In this document: positions 11,228 to 23,477 of the stretch, piece by piece
Position numbering within the stretch: position 1 is the stretch's first letter
Layout: every line of letters begins with the position of its first letter
Origin: Fragilaria crotonensis
Taxonomy: Eukaryota; Bacillariophyta; Fragilariophyceae; Fragilariales; Fragilariaceae
Direction of reading: 5' to 3'
Assembly (NCBI GenBank): GCA_022925895.1
Contig: JAKSYS010000193.1
Location: 1-64,000 of the forward strand
DNA length: 64,000 bases
Notes under the pieces: model-generated
Databases searched by the model: none
What the model was told of the DNA's origin: nothing
Seen by the model: only the letters and a program-made list of their open reading frames with translations
Made by a program: the position numbers and the translations under genes

Positions 11228-11714
11228 GTAATTAACTACTAGAAAGACGAATATGTAGTTCGTCATGTTTTGTGATTGTCAATTCTAGTGGGTGTTCTGA
11301 AAGGAGGGAATGGAAAGCCTTATTGAGCTTCATCTGAGACATTTTGTTTCTAGCAATTTGACCACCGATCGTGTGTGTGCAAATGTTCACAAAATTAATT
11401 CCTCAGAAAACCATTGATGATGGTTTTGTCCTCTTGTGTGAGATGACAAAGATCGATCTTCGGTACTTTTAAATGATAAACACTAGTCGAGGAGACTTTC
11501 TTCCATGAATGCATATTCATAAAGTCAACGAAAGCACGATTTCTATTAGTATATGCGTAAAGACATCCTGACGTAGTAAAACAATGTCGATTCAATAGCA
11601 TCCTTTCTTTTGAGTCGTCATTTCGAGTGGCACAGTGAGGAACTTATGGATTTCCGGTAGTTGGTCTGGTATCATTGGCTTGGCAGCATCCGTCTAGGAG
11701 GGGCACGAGCTTGT
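11228..11714. other. 3' flank of ATP synthase alpha; no gene seen
   Basis: A 487-bp stretch between the end of ATP synthase alpha (+) and the end of the first protease-like gene (-). It is AT-rich after 11340 and has no convincing ORF, repeat or RNA gene. It must hold both 3' UTRs. Confidence 0.5.
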
Positions 11715-12560
11715 TTAGTACTTGCTGTACTTACATCTCTGAGTATCCACCCACTTCGCATAGTACGACACCCTGGTATAGATATCTGGCTCTCCCAAAG
11801 CTACGCAAGAACCACCGGGGCCATTGGAGGTGATACCCACTTGTACATCGTTCGAGGCAGAGCTTCTTTTCACGAGCAACGGACCTCCAGAATCACCGAA
11901 ACACAGACCCTTCACACCCGTCGCCACCTGCGCAGATGGTTGATTCACCGGCCTTCGAAGAGCTGTACACTTTCTTGCATGCTAACATGGAGAATGGTTT
12001 GAGCGAAGTCTGCATGAGAACCTGTGGAAATGTGTAGGACCAGGTGCTCTCATTGTAGCCAGTCGCACCAAGACCGATCGCATTCAAAGAAGGTGGGTTC
12101 ACGGACCCGGGGAACGAAGCATTCCTGTTTATTTTTACAAGCGGCACACCCTTCACGGGTTCGTGCAGAAAAATCAACCCAATATCATGACGCAAAGTTG
12201 ATGATTTGTAGAGACGATGCACAACCAAGTCACGCGCCATGCGGTAGTACTCATAATCGGAATATTTGGCAGTCGAGGAATTGACCCACACATCGACATC
12301 CGTGATGTTGGAGTACTCTGATACTAAACAATGAGCCGCAGTCAAGACCACATCACGAGCGATCAAACTTCCCCCACACTTCTGATTGCCATCTGCTGTA
12401 CCAATCACTATATATGTGTAGTATGGAAATCTCTTTTGAGAAGCCCCATGGTACCTCCGACGACGCGGGACCCGCCCAAGTTTCGGTTCTGCAAAGCAGG
12501 AGTGGCGCCAGATAAGGTGCCGAACGCCAGGTGGACTCCTATAAGTGATGACACTCGCAT
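11715..12560 (-). pseudogene. Trypsin-like serine protease, complete triad but two frame breaks
   Basis: S1-family (chymotrypsin fold) protease. From an ATG at 12560 there is a signal-like start (MRVSSLIGVHLAFG). Then come the zymogen cleavage site NRNLGGS-RVVGG, CGGSLIARDVVLTAAHC with the catalytic His, RHDIGLIFL with the Asp, a Cys-rich loop ICAGGDG, and GDSGGPL with the Ser, followed by GEPDIYTRVSYYAKWV. All catalytic residues are present. The reading frame changes twice: just after RVVGGT (about 12450, one base apparently missing) and just after CAGGDG (about 11935, one base apparently extra). It is therefore a very recent pseudogene or an intact gene with assembly indels. It is the only member of the local four-gene cluster with an undamaged triad. 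If functional it would be secreted or vacuolar; substrate unknown. Confidence 0.75.
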
Positions 12561-13076
12561 CTGGGTTGCCCCATCGTGAGATGGATTGATGACGTTGTGA
12601 TGACGTCATCTTTTCATAGAAATCATCATACTTAACACCGCTTCCCATCCAACACGGTTTTTCTTTAGATACAGCTGCTGTCAATGTACTTAGCCGTCCA
12701 AAGTATGATTCAGAGGCGGTTATTCACAAAAATGAAACGCAAGACGATTGAAGTTCACAAGACGTATGACATAGGACTTCGATTATAGTTCTACTAAAGT
12801 AGTATGTACGCAAGTAACGACGTAGACTAAGTAGGATTTTTGTTATGCACAATGGTATACGCACAGCTGCTGAGCAAGTGGGTGAACTCCTGTCCGACAG
12901 ATGAGTAGCATGGCAGACTCTGCTTGACTGGTCTCTGCGACGAGGCCTTCTCTCACACGAAAACGATACGAATACATACATTTCTTGGATCGACAGAAGA
13001 TGGGGAATGGTACTACCGTGGCACTTGTGTTCGCCGTTGCCGTGCAGGCTTGGCTGAACTCCAAGTATAGAGCCTT
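12561..13076. other. Spacer between protease-like genes
   Basis: Contains the promoter of the first protease-like gene and the 3' flank of the second. There are open frames on the minus strand (12724-13089) but their composition is not protein-like and they match no family I know. Confidence 0.45.
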
Positions 13077-13982
13077 TTAAGGTGGGCATGTGTTCGGTTT
13101 GTTCTCACTGCTGTACTCACACCGCTGATCAATGATCCATTGTGCATAGTACGACACCCTGGTGTAGACATCGGGCTCTCCCAAAGGCATGCAATCACCT
13201 CTATAACCGAATCGGCCATTGGTGGTGACACCCACCAATATGTCGCTCGATGCAGAACCTTTTTTCAAGATCATCGGACCTCCAGCATCACCGACACACA
13301 CACCAGTGACACCATCGCCACCTGCGCAGATCTTGGATGCCCCGCCAACCACGGATCCATACAGTTTCTTGCATGCTAACATGGACATTGGTTTGATCGA
13401 AGCCCGCATGAGATCCTTTGTAAAAGTATTGGACCAGCTGGTTCTCGTCCGGCCAATCGCACCAAGGCCAATGACTTCCAAAGTAGGCGTACTACTGGCA
13501 ACAGGGACCGAAGCATTCTTGTTCAATTTCACCAGAGGCACGCCGTTTATGAGTTCGTCCAGAAAAATCAATCCAATGTCATGGACGTGTCGACTTCGTC
13601 TGTATTTAGGATGCACAACCAATTTTACGGCCTCACGGTTGTATTCATAGTCGGAGAAGTCTGTCGAAGTGGAATTGACCCACACATCGACAGCAGTGAT
13701 GTTGTCGTAAGAATCATATGGTGTAATACAATCAGCCGCGGTCAAGACCACGTCACGAGCGATCAAGCTTCCACCGCAAAACCAACCTTGGAATTGTATT
13801 CACTGAATGCTTTGATCATTGTGTAGTATGGATACCTCTTGGGATTGGCCTTGGTGCCTCCGACGACGCGGGTCGCCAAGTTTCGGCTCTGAGATGTGGG
13901 AGAATCTCAACGAGGAACCCAAGCTGTCCTGGACTCCTAGGGAGAGAGCAAGGAAAAATGCTGTCAAGCAGCTTCTCGTCAT
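13077..13982 (-). pseudogene. Trypsin-fold protease homologue lacking catalytic His and Ser
   Basis: Same family as its neighbours. A signal peptide begins at ATG 13982 (MTRSCLTAFFLALSLGV). The activation site is SRNLAT-RVVGGT, then CGGSLIARDVVLTAADC, VHDIGLIFLDE, ICAGGDG, and GDAGGPM, with C-terminal GEPDVYTRVSYYAQWI ending NKPNTCPP. The catalytic His is replaced by Asp (TAADC) and the catalytic Ser by Ala (GDAGGP), while the Asp remains, so it cannot be an active protease. The frame changes twice, once shortly after the signal peptide (about 13895) and once before CGGSL (about 13785). The rest, 230 codons, is open and well conserved. That fits either a non-catalytic serine protease homologue still under constraint with assembly indels, or a young pseudogene. 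Confidence 0.75.
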
Positions 13983-14063
13983 GGCGGTATCAATGTGAGG
14001 AGACGATTTTCCGGGTAGATTCTTTATTTTGTGAGCAAGGAAAATGTTTTTCGCATAAGTGTA

Positions 14064-14372
14064 GTCGTGTGTGAAATGAGAGCTGCTCTCGTCGAGAGCA
14101 AAGGTTCAACTGTCTTCTCATCACGTATTGTCAGTATCACGTCCACGACGAAAGCTGATGACAGTAGTTGTCATCCAATGCGAAGCGACGAATGGTGGAG
14201 TGCCGTGGAATGGAGTGGGGTAGTACGTTTGCAAAAGCGTGAAGTCGTGTGTAAAATGAGAGCTGCTCTAGTTGAAAGCAATGGTTCAACTACCTTCTCA
14301 TCACGTATTGTCAGTATTGCGTCCACGACTTGAGCAGATGACAACAGCTCTCATTCGAAGCGAAGCAAATGA
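14064..14372. repeat. Direct tandem duplication, period 180 bp
   Basis: The segment starting gtcgtgtgtgaaatgagagc at 14064 recurs at 14244 with few changes and continues for about 130 bp (through tctcatcacgtattgtcag and gtccacgac). It lies upstream of the second protease-like gene (minus strand), so it may be a duplicated promoter piece. No coding sense is evident. Confidence 0.75.
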
Positions 14373-15115
14373 ACCGTTGAGTGGTGTGACTTCTCGCATT
14401 ACTAGAACCTGTGTCAACAGAGCAATATCTCTTTCGTGTTTATGATGTCTCGAGAGTCGAGCGTCCTCACACGAACCATTACCTAGGACCTTCGTGCTCT
14501 GACACCCTATTACCGCTAGTCGTGAGCTATCGTTTGATACCATTGACACAATACGAATGAAGTGTTCGCATGTCGTTGACTCGTGGATGCAAAATCCGCC
14601 AGGGCAAAAGAAGTGGCGAAGAAGAAAGGCCAACAAACCGAAGTGCACCTAACTTTGCACTTATCTTTCATCCTGGACACGTTTCAGGCATTCCGCTTCT
14701 ACCAGAGAGGTTTGCACTTTGCTGCATCGCGTATAGTACCATTCGCATCAGGACAATGTGCAATTTTTAAAGTGTCCCCCAGAACCGGACGAAATGCTGC
14801 TCTCGAATCCTCAGTTTCATCATCGAAAACTAAATACGCGTATCGCATATATGTGAATATCCTTTGATTACCCGTGCAGAGGTGAAGGCATGATTTTATA
14901 TAAATTGACGATACATCACTGTGCTGTTCTGAAAAGGAACATGCTTGAAGTGGTTACCTAGCAACGCATCCAACCAACCACATCGTCGACTCTTCGCTCA
15001 CATATGACAGCTGTTGTATAGTTCCATCTTTTCAGATTCGTTCTTGTTCTGCAGTGGTGGACTTTTTTAATGCCGGCTTTCCAGTTGTTTGTTATCGCGA
15101 CTATCCATCACTACC
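14373..15115. other. Spacer, no gene seen
   Basis: About 740 bp without a convincing ORF. Its right end (about 15000-15115) resembles the DNA at about 23360-23477 downstream of the fourth protease-like gene, so the duplication that made those two genes included 3' flanking DNA. Confidence 0.45.
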
Positions 15116-15947
15116 TTAGATCCCTGGCTTGGCAGTAGGCTTAGCCGTTGGGTTCCTGGTTGGGCAGGTGGTAGGTCTCGTGTTGCTGTACTTGCATATC
15201 TGATCATCGTTTTGCGCGCTGCCTTTTTTCAGGATGAGGGGGCCGCCATCATCATGAAAACATACATCCTTCCCACCGCTGCCGCCCGCACAAGAGGCTT
15301 GATGCCTTGACGTTTGCAGAGCCATACACTTTTTGGCATGATAACAGGGAAACCGGTTTGATCGGAACCTGCATGAGATGTTTGGGATCCACCTCAGAGA
15401 CGTCTGCGCTATTGTTCACGTAGGTCGCACCAAGACCAATGGCAGTCAACGTGGGTGGATTGCGGGATGTAGGGACATGAGCATTCCTGTTCATCTTCAC
15501 CAGTGGCACGCCCATCACGGGCTTGTGAAGCAAAAGCAATGCAATGTTTCCCCTATCTGTATGATAATCATAGTCAGGATGAATAACGGAACTTTCTGGC
15601 AAAACGGTGGTACTCATACTTGGAATCCTCGGCGGACGAGGAATTCACCCACACGTCGGTGCTCTGCCGATCTGCGTTGCTTAAGCACTTGTCAGGACCA
15701 CATCACGAGCGATCAAGCTTCCACCGCAAGTATCACGTTCGCCGTCGCCGCAATCATTATTATCAGGCGCCGACTTGATGTAGGTGAAGTAGGGAAATCT
15801 CTTCGGATCAGCGGTAGCGCCTTAAACAATCTGAGTCTCCAAGTTTCGGATCCGAGATGCGGGAATGTCTCCAGACGAGGAGCCCAACGCGAGCTGGACT
15901 CCTAGGAAGAGAACAAGGCAAAATGCAGTGAAGAGTCTTCTTGCCAT
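15116..15947 (-). pseudogene. Trypsin-fold protease homologue, decayed
   Basis: Starts well: ATG 15947, signal peptide MARRLFTAFCLVLFLGVQLALG, then RIRNLETQIV, but an in-frame TAA follows where the mature chain should begin (about 15823). Beyond it CGGSLIARDVVLT is recognisable, but the His motif is replaced by SA-stop. The Asp motif reads RGNIALLLLH (Asp to Asn) and the Ser motif HDDGGP (Ser to Asp). A frame change precedes the Ser motif. About 35 residues between the Ser loop and QICKYS are missing. It ends with a short PTAKPTAKP tail also present in the fourth copy. Stops, a deletion and loss of all three catalytic residues make this a true pseudogene. Its closest local relative is the gene at 23478-24441. 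Confidence 0.85.
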
Positions 15948-16469
15948 GGAGGCAACGTTTCGACGAGATGCACACGAGCATTTTGTGAGCTTCGCGATTT
16001 TCGCTAGCTTCAAGTTACTGCGGAATGAGAATCCGAACTCATCGAATGTCAAGCGTGGTGTGAATGCGTGAATACTACTGGGAGTTGGGTGTGATAGACG
16101 ACTGTAGGATGCGAGCGACACCTTCAATGTTCAAAGTGTTCTCGTTTTCAACGGAACATTTCTGTGTTTAGTGTCAATCGCATCCCTCACATGCAACGAA
16201 GTACGATGAAAAAACCGGTGAATGCATGACATACGAGGCCGATGCTTACCGCGGAAAAGAATCCCAGAAATTCTAGGTTCGCCACAGTTCACATTTCACA
16301 TACCTGGTACGTACCATTGCGTACAGTATTGCAGGTCTGTTGCAGGCTGCAGCGTGCAGCGTGTCAGTCCACGGTACTAGTACTCAGTAGGTTCCAACAG
16401 TATGAAGTATGAATCATCATACGTTTACCCACGTGCGCAGAGTAGATACTATGCATCTACATGTCATAT
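15948..16469. other. Spacer left of the Copia insertion
   Basis: Upstream DNA of the third protease-like gene. No ORF of note. GTAC occurs repeatedly between 16305 and 16385. The sequence is interrupted at 16469/16470 by the LTR element. Confidence 0.4.
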
Positions 16470-16579
16470 TGAGAAAAGGTGGACAGTATACAGTACAACG
16501 GTACTGGTTTAACGCAGACCGCACAATTTTAGTTTATACGTTTATACGTCTATCCTCGTTGCTTGCTGTACTTTACTCA
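16470..16579 (+). repeat. 5' LTR of the Copia fossil (110 bp)
   Basis: Begins TG and ends CA. I read it as identical along its whole length to 22937-23046. Unusually short for an LTR. Confidence 0.92.
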
Positions 16580-19500
16580 GTTTATCAGACCCAGAATAGT
16601 CTCGATGGTCGTGCCAGGACCATTGTGGATTTGTCTCAACGAGAACCATCTGTCCGCGGAAGGGATTAACGCGGAACGACGGTCGCCGGCAACCGACATC
16701 ATGCCGGATTCATGACTCATGACCATGAAGAATTCGTGGCGGGCCTGGGCATGCGTTGAACTGCCTTACTCTTGTGCACCTTAAATGTTGATGGTACATT
16801 GGCCTAGAGTATATATATCCTATCAACGGACAAACCGAGGATATACCGCATCGTACAGAAGGGTACGAAGGACGCTTCGTCTCCTCCCGAACCACCGGGT
16901 AAAACGCCTATCGTCATTTTGGGATACACCTACCAGATGCACGACATTAATATATAAGGCACCCTAATTATTAATTTAATTGGGGCATCGCTAATCGTGA
17001 ACAACCACCGGACCGTTGTGAACAACTGCCGGAATGGTTAGAACTCCCTATGTAGGGATACGAGTAGGAATAGGAAATGACTGCACAATTCTGAAGCAGA
17101 CGCGAATTTCCTCCACGCGAAAATCGTTCATCTTTTGAAACATGGAACCTGCCGCTGTTCGCACTGCTCTCGTCCGCATCGGTTTCGTTGAAGCAGCCGC
17201 CCTGGCTCTGACGGAGGAGCAGGGTCTGGACTCCCTCGACGAAATCAGGATTCTCTCGGACGATGATATCGCGAACCTGTGCAAGCTCCTACGTCGCCCT
17301 GGGGTCGTCCAAGGGTACTTAACGCCGCTGGGAACCCCGTCCCCAATCCAGGAATCAAGTGAGTGCCCGAGCTGAAACAAACTTGAAACTCGCGGCATTC
17401 TTTCTACGCCACAAGATCCGTACTGGTCGTACGGTCGCGCCGGCAGATGTGACCCTCGCCTCCATCCGTGCTCTTCGTGAGTTGCGTGAATTCGAAACCT
17501 ACAAGCCCTCGGAAGATGTGCCGACTATCAACGATAGAGACTGGCCAAAGACGATGGAAACTATTCTTGAGTACCTACGTTCCTATTTGGGGACAAGAAG
17601 ATTCCTTTGGCCTACGTCGTACGAGATCTGAAGACGTGCCGGCTGCCGATCCTGAAGGTGGCTACGCTACCTTGCAGGACGAGATGATAGCCAGAGCACC
17701 GCACTTCTCGTTGGTAGCCGGCGTTCGTACAGCTGATCCAGCGTACTTGATCAACCGTGAGAAGGTGTGGGACGTTATCGCCCGCATCACTCGTTCTCAT
17801 GATTGTTGGACATACGTGAAGCCTGCCCAACGCACACGCGATGGCCGGAAGGCATACCTTGCTTTATACGCCCATTACCTAGGTCCGAACAATGTGGATA
17901 ACATGGCCTCGCAGGCTGAATCAAGCTGAACTCTACCGTCTACAATGGCGAACAAAGGAGGTGGAACTTTGAACGCTACGTCAACGTCCACAAGCAGCAG
18001 CACTCTATTATGGAGGATTGGTCGAACACGGGTATGTCGGTATTGACCCACGGTCAAGGTACGCTTCTTGATTGAAGGGATCAAGACCGACAAACTTGAT
18101 TCCGTGAAGACCGTATCTACTCCGACGCGACTCTCCGCAGTGATTTTGATGCGTGCGTCACCCTCTACCAAGACTTCATTAAGCAGATGTCCTCCAAGTC
18201 GAAGGGAATCCGAGGGACGTTAACGTCTCCGAGGTCAAGGTTAGCGGGGGAAAGCGAAAGCATGCGAGTGACGAGGCCGAGGACCGTTACTACACGAAAG
18301 CGGAATATGATGCCCTTTCGCCCGCCCAGAAAAGGGATCTGGCCAACAAACGCGCGAAGCGTGGCCATAAACCCGGGGCGAAGGATAGCAAAACCGGAAA
18401 GAAGGAAAAAGGAAAGGGCGACTCAAACAAGGCAGTCAATAAGACCTTGAAGGGGTTGAACAGGACCGTTGCCCAACTCGCCAAGCAAATGGGCAAAGCT
18501 GACATTGATGATGCGTCAGCCGCGTCCGATTCGTCCACTGGCACTCAACCAAGCACTACTACGAAGCACTCTGCCGGTACGAATCGTTCTAATTCGTCGC
18601 TCACCCGCCAGGCGAGCCCGAAGAAGTCGAAGTGACACAGCATTTACCGAAACGTTTGCTGTACTCGCAATGTTTCGGCTCTTCGTTCGTTTAGTTCGGT
18701 CGATGTTTCGGTGACCGAATCTCGGACCGACCTCGACTCACACGCTGACCAATGCGTGATTGGCAGTAACGCGTTATTAGTCCACGATTATGACAGACCA
18801 ATTAACGTATCCGGTTACGACCCTACCGGACCGGTCACTTCTAATCTGCGTACGATCTCGGCAGCATTGGCATATGATGATGCAGTGACCGGTCAAACTG
18901 TGATCTTGGTGATCAACCAAGCCATCTATATCCATCGATTAGTCACAACCTACTCGCGACGATGCAAGTTCGCCTGAATGACGTCAAAATAAATGACACG
19001 CCACGTTTTTTGACTGACAACCCAGATGAGCTCACGCATTCGATCGTGATACCGATGACTGATTCGGATGAACCATTCGTGATTCCCTTGTCGTTGAAAG
19101 GGGTTTCCTCGTCGTTCCCAACAAGGAAGCCGACGATTGAGGAATATGAGACACTTCCTCACTTGACCTTAACGAGCGACGAGCCGGAATATGACCCGCA
19201 CGATACGTCGTTCGCAGAACAAGAGGACGCGCTCACCAAGTATGTGTCAGAGACAGGGGACCGTATTGGTGCTGCACCCGGATTGCACCGAATCTGCATG
19301 GTCTCCAACACATCCCTGGCGCAACGAACGAACATTGAACACGACGGTGTCCGACTCTCCCTGCAATCAATCTCAGTTGCATTGGACGAAGACTCATTAC
19401 CGATCGAACTCGGCAGCTCCATTCAGACTGTCCGGGTGCGAGATAGAGGAAGCAATTTGAAGCAGAGCACCTTGCGAAGAACATGGGTATCGACATACAC

Positions 19501-22500
19501 ACTGCCCGTCGAACTATGAAGGCGACCACACAACGTGGCATCCGGACACTGCTTCACCCTACGCTGTCACGCCGGTTTCGAACCAACGACAGACAGCTCC
19601 GATATCGTCGACTGCCGATCGACTGTTTTACGGATACGCTAATATCCAACACGGCATCGGCGCGAGGGAATAATTATGCACAGATCTTTGCGACGCCAGA
19701 CGGATGGTGCCGTGCATACCCCATGCGCAAGAAAAGCCAGGCGCATGAAGGCTTGTCGATAATGTTCCAGAGGGAGGGCGTTCCGAACACCCTCATAATG
19801 GACAACGCGAAGGAACAACTTCTCGGTGACTTCCGCAGGAAATGCCGGGAAGTGGGCACGAGAGTCAAGCAGACAGAGCCTCATACGCCTTGGTCGAATG
19901 CGGCTGAGGCGGCGATCCGGGAATTGAAGCGAGGAGTTGGTCGGCAGATGGTTCGCTCAAAGGCGCCAAAGCGTCTTTGGGACCACTGCCTTGAGCAGAG
20001 GCATATGTGCGATCTCTGACTGCGCACGATCATTTCCGACTGAATGGGCAGGTGCCAGAAACGATAGTGAAGGGTGACACCGCCGATGTATCAGCGATTG
20101 CCCTGTTCGGTTGGTACGAGTGGGTAATGTTCCGCGACACATCAGCGACATACCCTGACGACAAGATGGTCCTGGGCCGTGACCTAGGACCGGCTATTGA
20201 TATTGGGCCTGCGATGACTCGCAAGGTCATCAAAGCAAATGGTGAGGTCGTTTATCGTTCTACAGTTCGTTCTTTGACACCTGACGAGCTGATGGACGAA
20301 ACGCAAAAGAAAGAGAGGGAGAGATTCACCGTGTCGGTCAACAAGAAGTTAGGCGATGCTTACAAGTATGAGGATTTTGTCGCAGACCCGGAACTCGAAG
20401 ACCTTGGGACTCCTATTTATGAACCATATGAAGATGGGGAGGGAGAAGCAGGTCCAAGATTTGTTCCTGATGCCGAAGACGTGGACGAAGACACCTACGA
20501 CCAGTATGTCGGTGCTCAAGTATTGCTACCGATAGGGGACTCCGTCCTGACGGCAAGGGTTCGTGGCAGGAAACGGCAGGCCGATGGAACTCTCCGAGGC
20601 AAAGCAAACGCGAACCCCATCCTCGATACGCGCACGTATGAAGTCGAGTTCTCCGATGGCCAGAAAACAGAAGTTGCTGCTAATATCATCGCCCAAAACA
20701 TGTATGCCCAGTGCGACTCAGAAGGTAACCAGTACCTACTCTTGGCCGGGATTACTGACCACAGAAGAGGTGACTCCGCTGTTGCTCGGGCGGATATGTG
20801 GATTCAGAGGGCTCAAACCGACGTATGCGACAAACGACGAAAGGCTGGCATCTTTGCGTCGAGTGGAAGGATGGGACGACGTCATGGGAGCGGCTGGCTG
20901 ACCTAAAGGAGTCGAATCCGATTGAAGTCGCAGAATACGCCGTCGCCCATGGTATCGATGGAGAAGCAGCGTTTGCATGGTGGGTACCGTTCACGCTGAA
21001 ACGGAGGAATCGCATCATCGCTGCAGTGAACAAGCGTTATCATAAACGCACTCACAAATTTGGGATCGAGATACCCAAGACATACGAGGATTGTGTGAGG
21101 ATTGACCGTGAAAACGGCAACACACTATGGCAAGACGCCATCCGAAAAGAAATGTCAAAGGTTCGCGTCGCATTCGAAGTACTGGACGATGGGAACGACC
21201 CACCACCCACGTTCCAGGAAATGAAATGCCACTTAGTCTTCGACGTCAAAATGGAAGACTTCCAGCGAAAGGCCCGGCTCGTGGCTGGAGGTCACATGAC
21301 CAGGCCTACGTCCGGGACGGTTACATACGCGAGCGTCGTGTCACGCGAATCAGTTCGGATCGCGCTAACTCTAGCAGCTCTGAACGATCTCGAGGTCAAG
21401 ACCGCTGATATCGAGAACGCATACTTAACGGCCCCGGTTGGGGAAAAGATATGGTGCCGTCTGGGACCTGAGTTCGGACAAGACGCCGGGAAACGTGCGA
21501 TTATTGTCCGAGCCTTATATGGTTTGAAGTCGGCTGGGGCATCTTTTAGAAATCACCTTGCAGACTGCATGCGACACCTTGGATGGGAGTCGTGCAAGGC
21601 CGACCACGACCTATGGTACAGACCAGAGGTACGCCCGGAAGATGGTTATAAATACTACGCATATTGCCTGTTGTACGTGGACGATATCCTAGTCGTCCAT
21701 CACGATGGGATCAAGGCTTTGAAAGAAATTGATCATTTCTTCAAGACCAAGCCTGGCTCAATGCGTGATCCCGAGTTTTACCTTGGTGCGAAGCTGAGGA
21801 CTGTAACCTTGCCAAATGGCGTTATCGCTTGGGGCATGAGCTCCAGCAAATATATCAGGCTGCCGTCGCGAACGTGAGAGACTTCCACGCGGCGCAGTTC
21901 CCGACCAGGAAATGGGCAAAGCGGTCGTCTGGACCGTTCCCATTGAATTACTCACCCGAGCTTGATGTCACGCCCGAGTTATCTCCCGAACATGCGGCAT
22001 TCTACCAATCTCAGATAGGAGTTCTGCGATGGTGCGTCGAACTTGGGAGGGTGGACATCATAACGGAAGTGTCGAACTGTCGTCATACCTCGTAATGCCA
22101 CGAGAAGGCCACTTGGAGGCCGTATTTCACCTCTTCAACCATTTGGAGAAGAAACACAATGCCCGGATTGTATTCGACCCATCATATCCGGACATTGATC
22201 AAGTGCCTTCAAAGAATGTGATTGGAAGGCATTTTACGGCGACGTGACGGAGGCGATACCGCCAAATGCACCACCACCCCGTGGGAAGGATGTAGACATT
22301 CGATTGTTTGTGGATTCAGATCATGCTGGGGATCAATGTACCCGAAGATCTCGGACTGGATTCCTCATTTACCTCAACATGTCTCCCGTGATATGGTATT
22401 CCAAGAAGCAGGCAACGATCGAAACGAGCGTCTTCGGCGCTGAATTCGTCGCCATGAAACACGGAATGGAGGCACTAAGGGGACTACAATATAAACTACG

Positions 22501-22936
22501 CATGATGGGAGTGCCCATTGACGGCCCGTCGTTTATTTATGGCGACAACATGTCGGTGATCCATAATACGCAGAGGCCGGAATCGACGCTGAAGAAGAAG
22601 TCGAATTCAGTGTGTTATCACGCCGTGCGTGAAGCCGTTGCCATGGGTGAATGTATTACTGCACATGTATCAACCCATGACAATCCTGCTGACATATGTA
22701 CGAAGATTATGCCAGGAGGACAGAAGAGAGACATTTGGTTAGTCTCATCTTGTACGACCTTGCCGATCACACTTGATGCTCCCCCTCCGAGGAGGTTCGC
22801 AGGTTATTCAGGGTTTCCTTGTCCCATGCTTCGTGGTGACTAAATATCAGTGTGCATATCTATTATAAGGCAATACGACGTGACGTCCACCATGGCGACC
22901 TAACATGCCAATCCTGCCCTTTTAGTTCGAGGGGAC

Positions 22937-23046
22937 TGAGAAAAGGTGGACAGTATACAGTACAACGGTACTGGTTTAACGCAGACCGCACAATTTTAGT
23001 TTATACGTTTATACGTCTATCCTCGTTGCTTGCTGTACTTTACTCA
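22937..23046 (+). repeat. 3' LTR of the Copia fossil (110 bp)
   Basis: Identical to 16470-16579 base for base by eye. It is followed by atat, matching the four bases before the left LTR. Confidence 0.92.
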
Positions 23047-23477
23047 ATATGAAGATATGAACGAAAAAAGAAAGTTCGACTCCTGTGTCCAGCATCCTGT
23101 AATAGTGGTACTTGCACTGTACACTGCAGTCTGTATGAATACTATAATCGAAAGCTATACGAATACTTCATTTTAAAAATATATATATAAATAGCACTTG
23201 ACTTATGCAAGTGGTGGGCTTTAGAGGCATGTGATATAACGTGATAACAAGTACATAATTACCAGGTACCAGTAGTACAAATAGAAGTACACGATGACAT
23301 GGTTACAGACCAGTAACCTCGTGTTCAACTCTAGTAACTTATTCAACGAAGCCAATTGTCAAGACAGCCGTTGTATGGTTCCATCCTTTCATGTTGGTAC
23401 TTGTTCGGCAGCAATGGATATTTTCATTTTCGCCTTTCCTGTGGTTTGGTGGTTCGGCCTATCGCATCATCACTACC
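23047..23477. other. Spacer right of the Copia insertion
   Basis: No gene. GTAC-rich around 23245-23295. From about 23360 it resembles the 3' flank of the third protease-like gene (15000-15115), including the sequence around the stop codon. Confidence 0.45.

Larger units (their letters stand above)
16470..23046 (+). mobile_element. Copia-type LTR retrotransposon fossil, short identical LTRs
   Basis: Flanked by two identical 110-bp LTRs (TGAG...CTCA) and by ATAT on both sides, a probable 4-bp target duplication. A tRNA-primer-like site (tttatcagaccc) follows the left LTR and a purine-rich run (gaggggac) precedes the right one. Parts in Copia order: gag-like region about 17.1-18.6 kb, aspartic protease region about 18.7 kb (LDSHADQCV), integrase core about 19.6-20.0 kb, reverse transcriptase about 20.9-21.9 kb (LLYVDDI), RNase H about 22.2-22.8 kb. 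Integrase before RT makes it Copia. It is broken, with several breaks spread through gag and pol. Identical LTRs imply a young insertion, so the breaks may have been inherited by a non-autonomous copy, or partly be assembly indels. Confidence 0.9.

Noticed and set aside
12724-13089. 121-codon minus-strand frame between proteases
   Set aside because: Its sequence is not protein-like and resembles no part of the neighbouring family.
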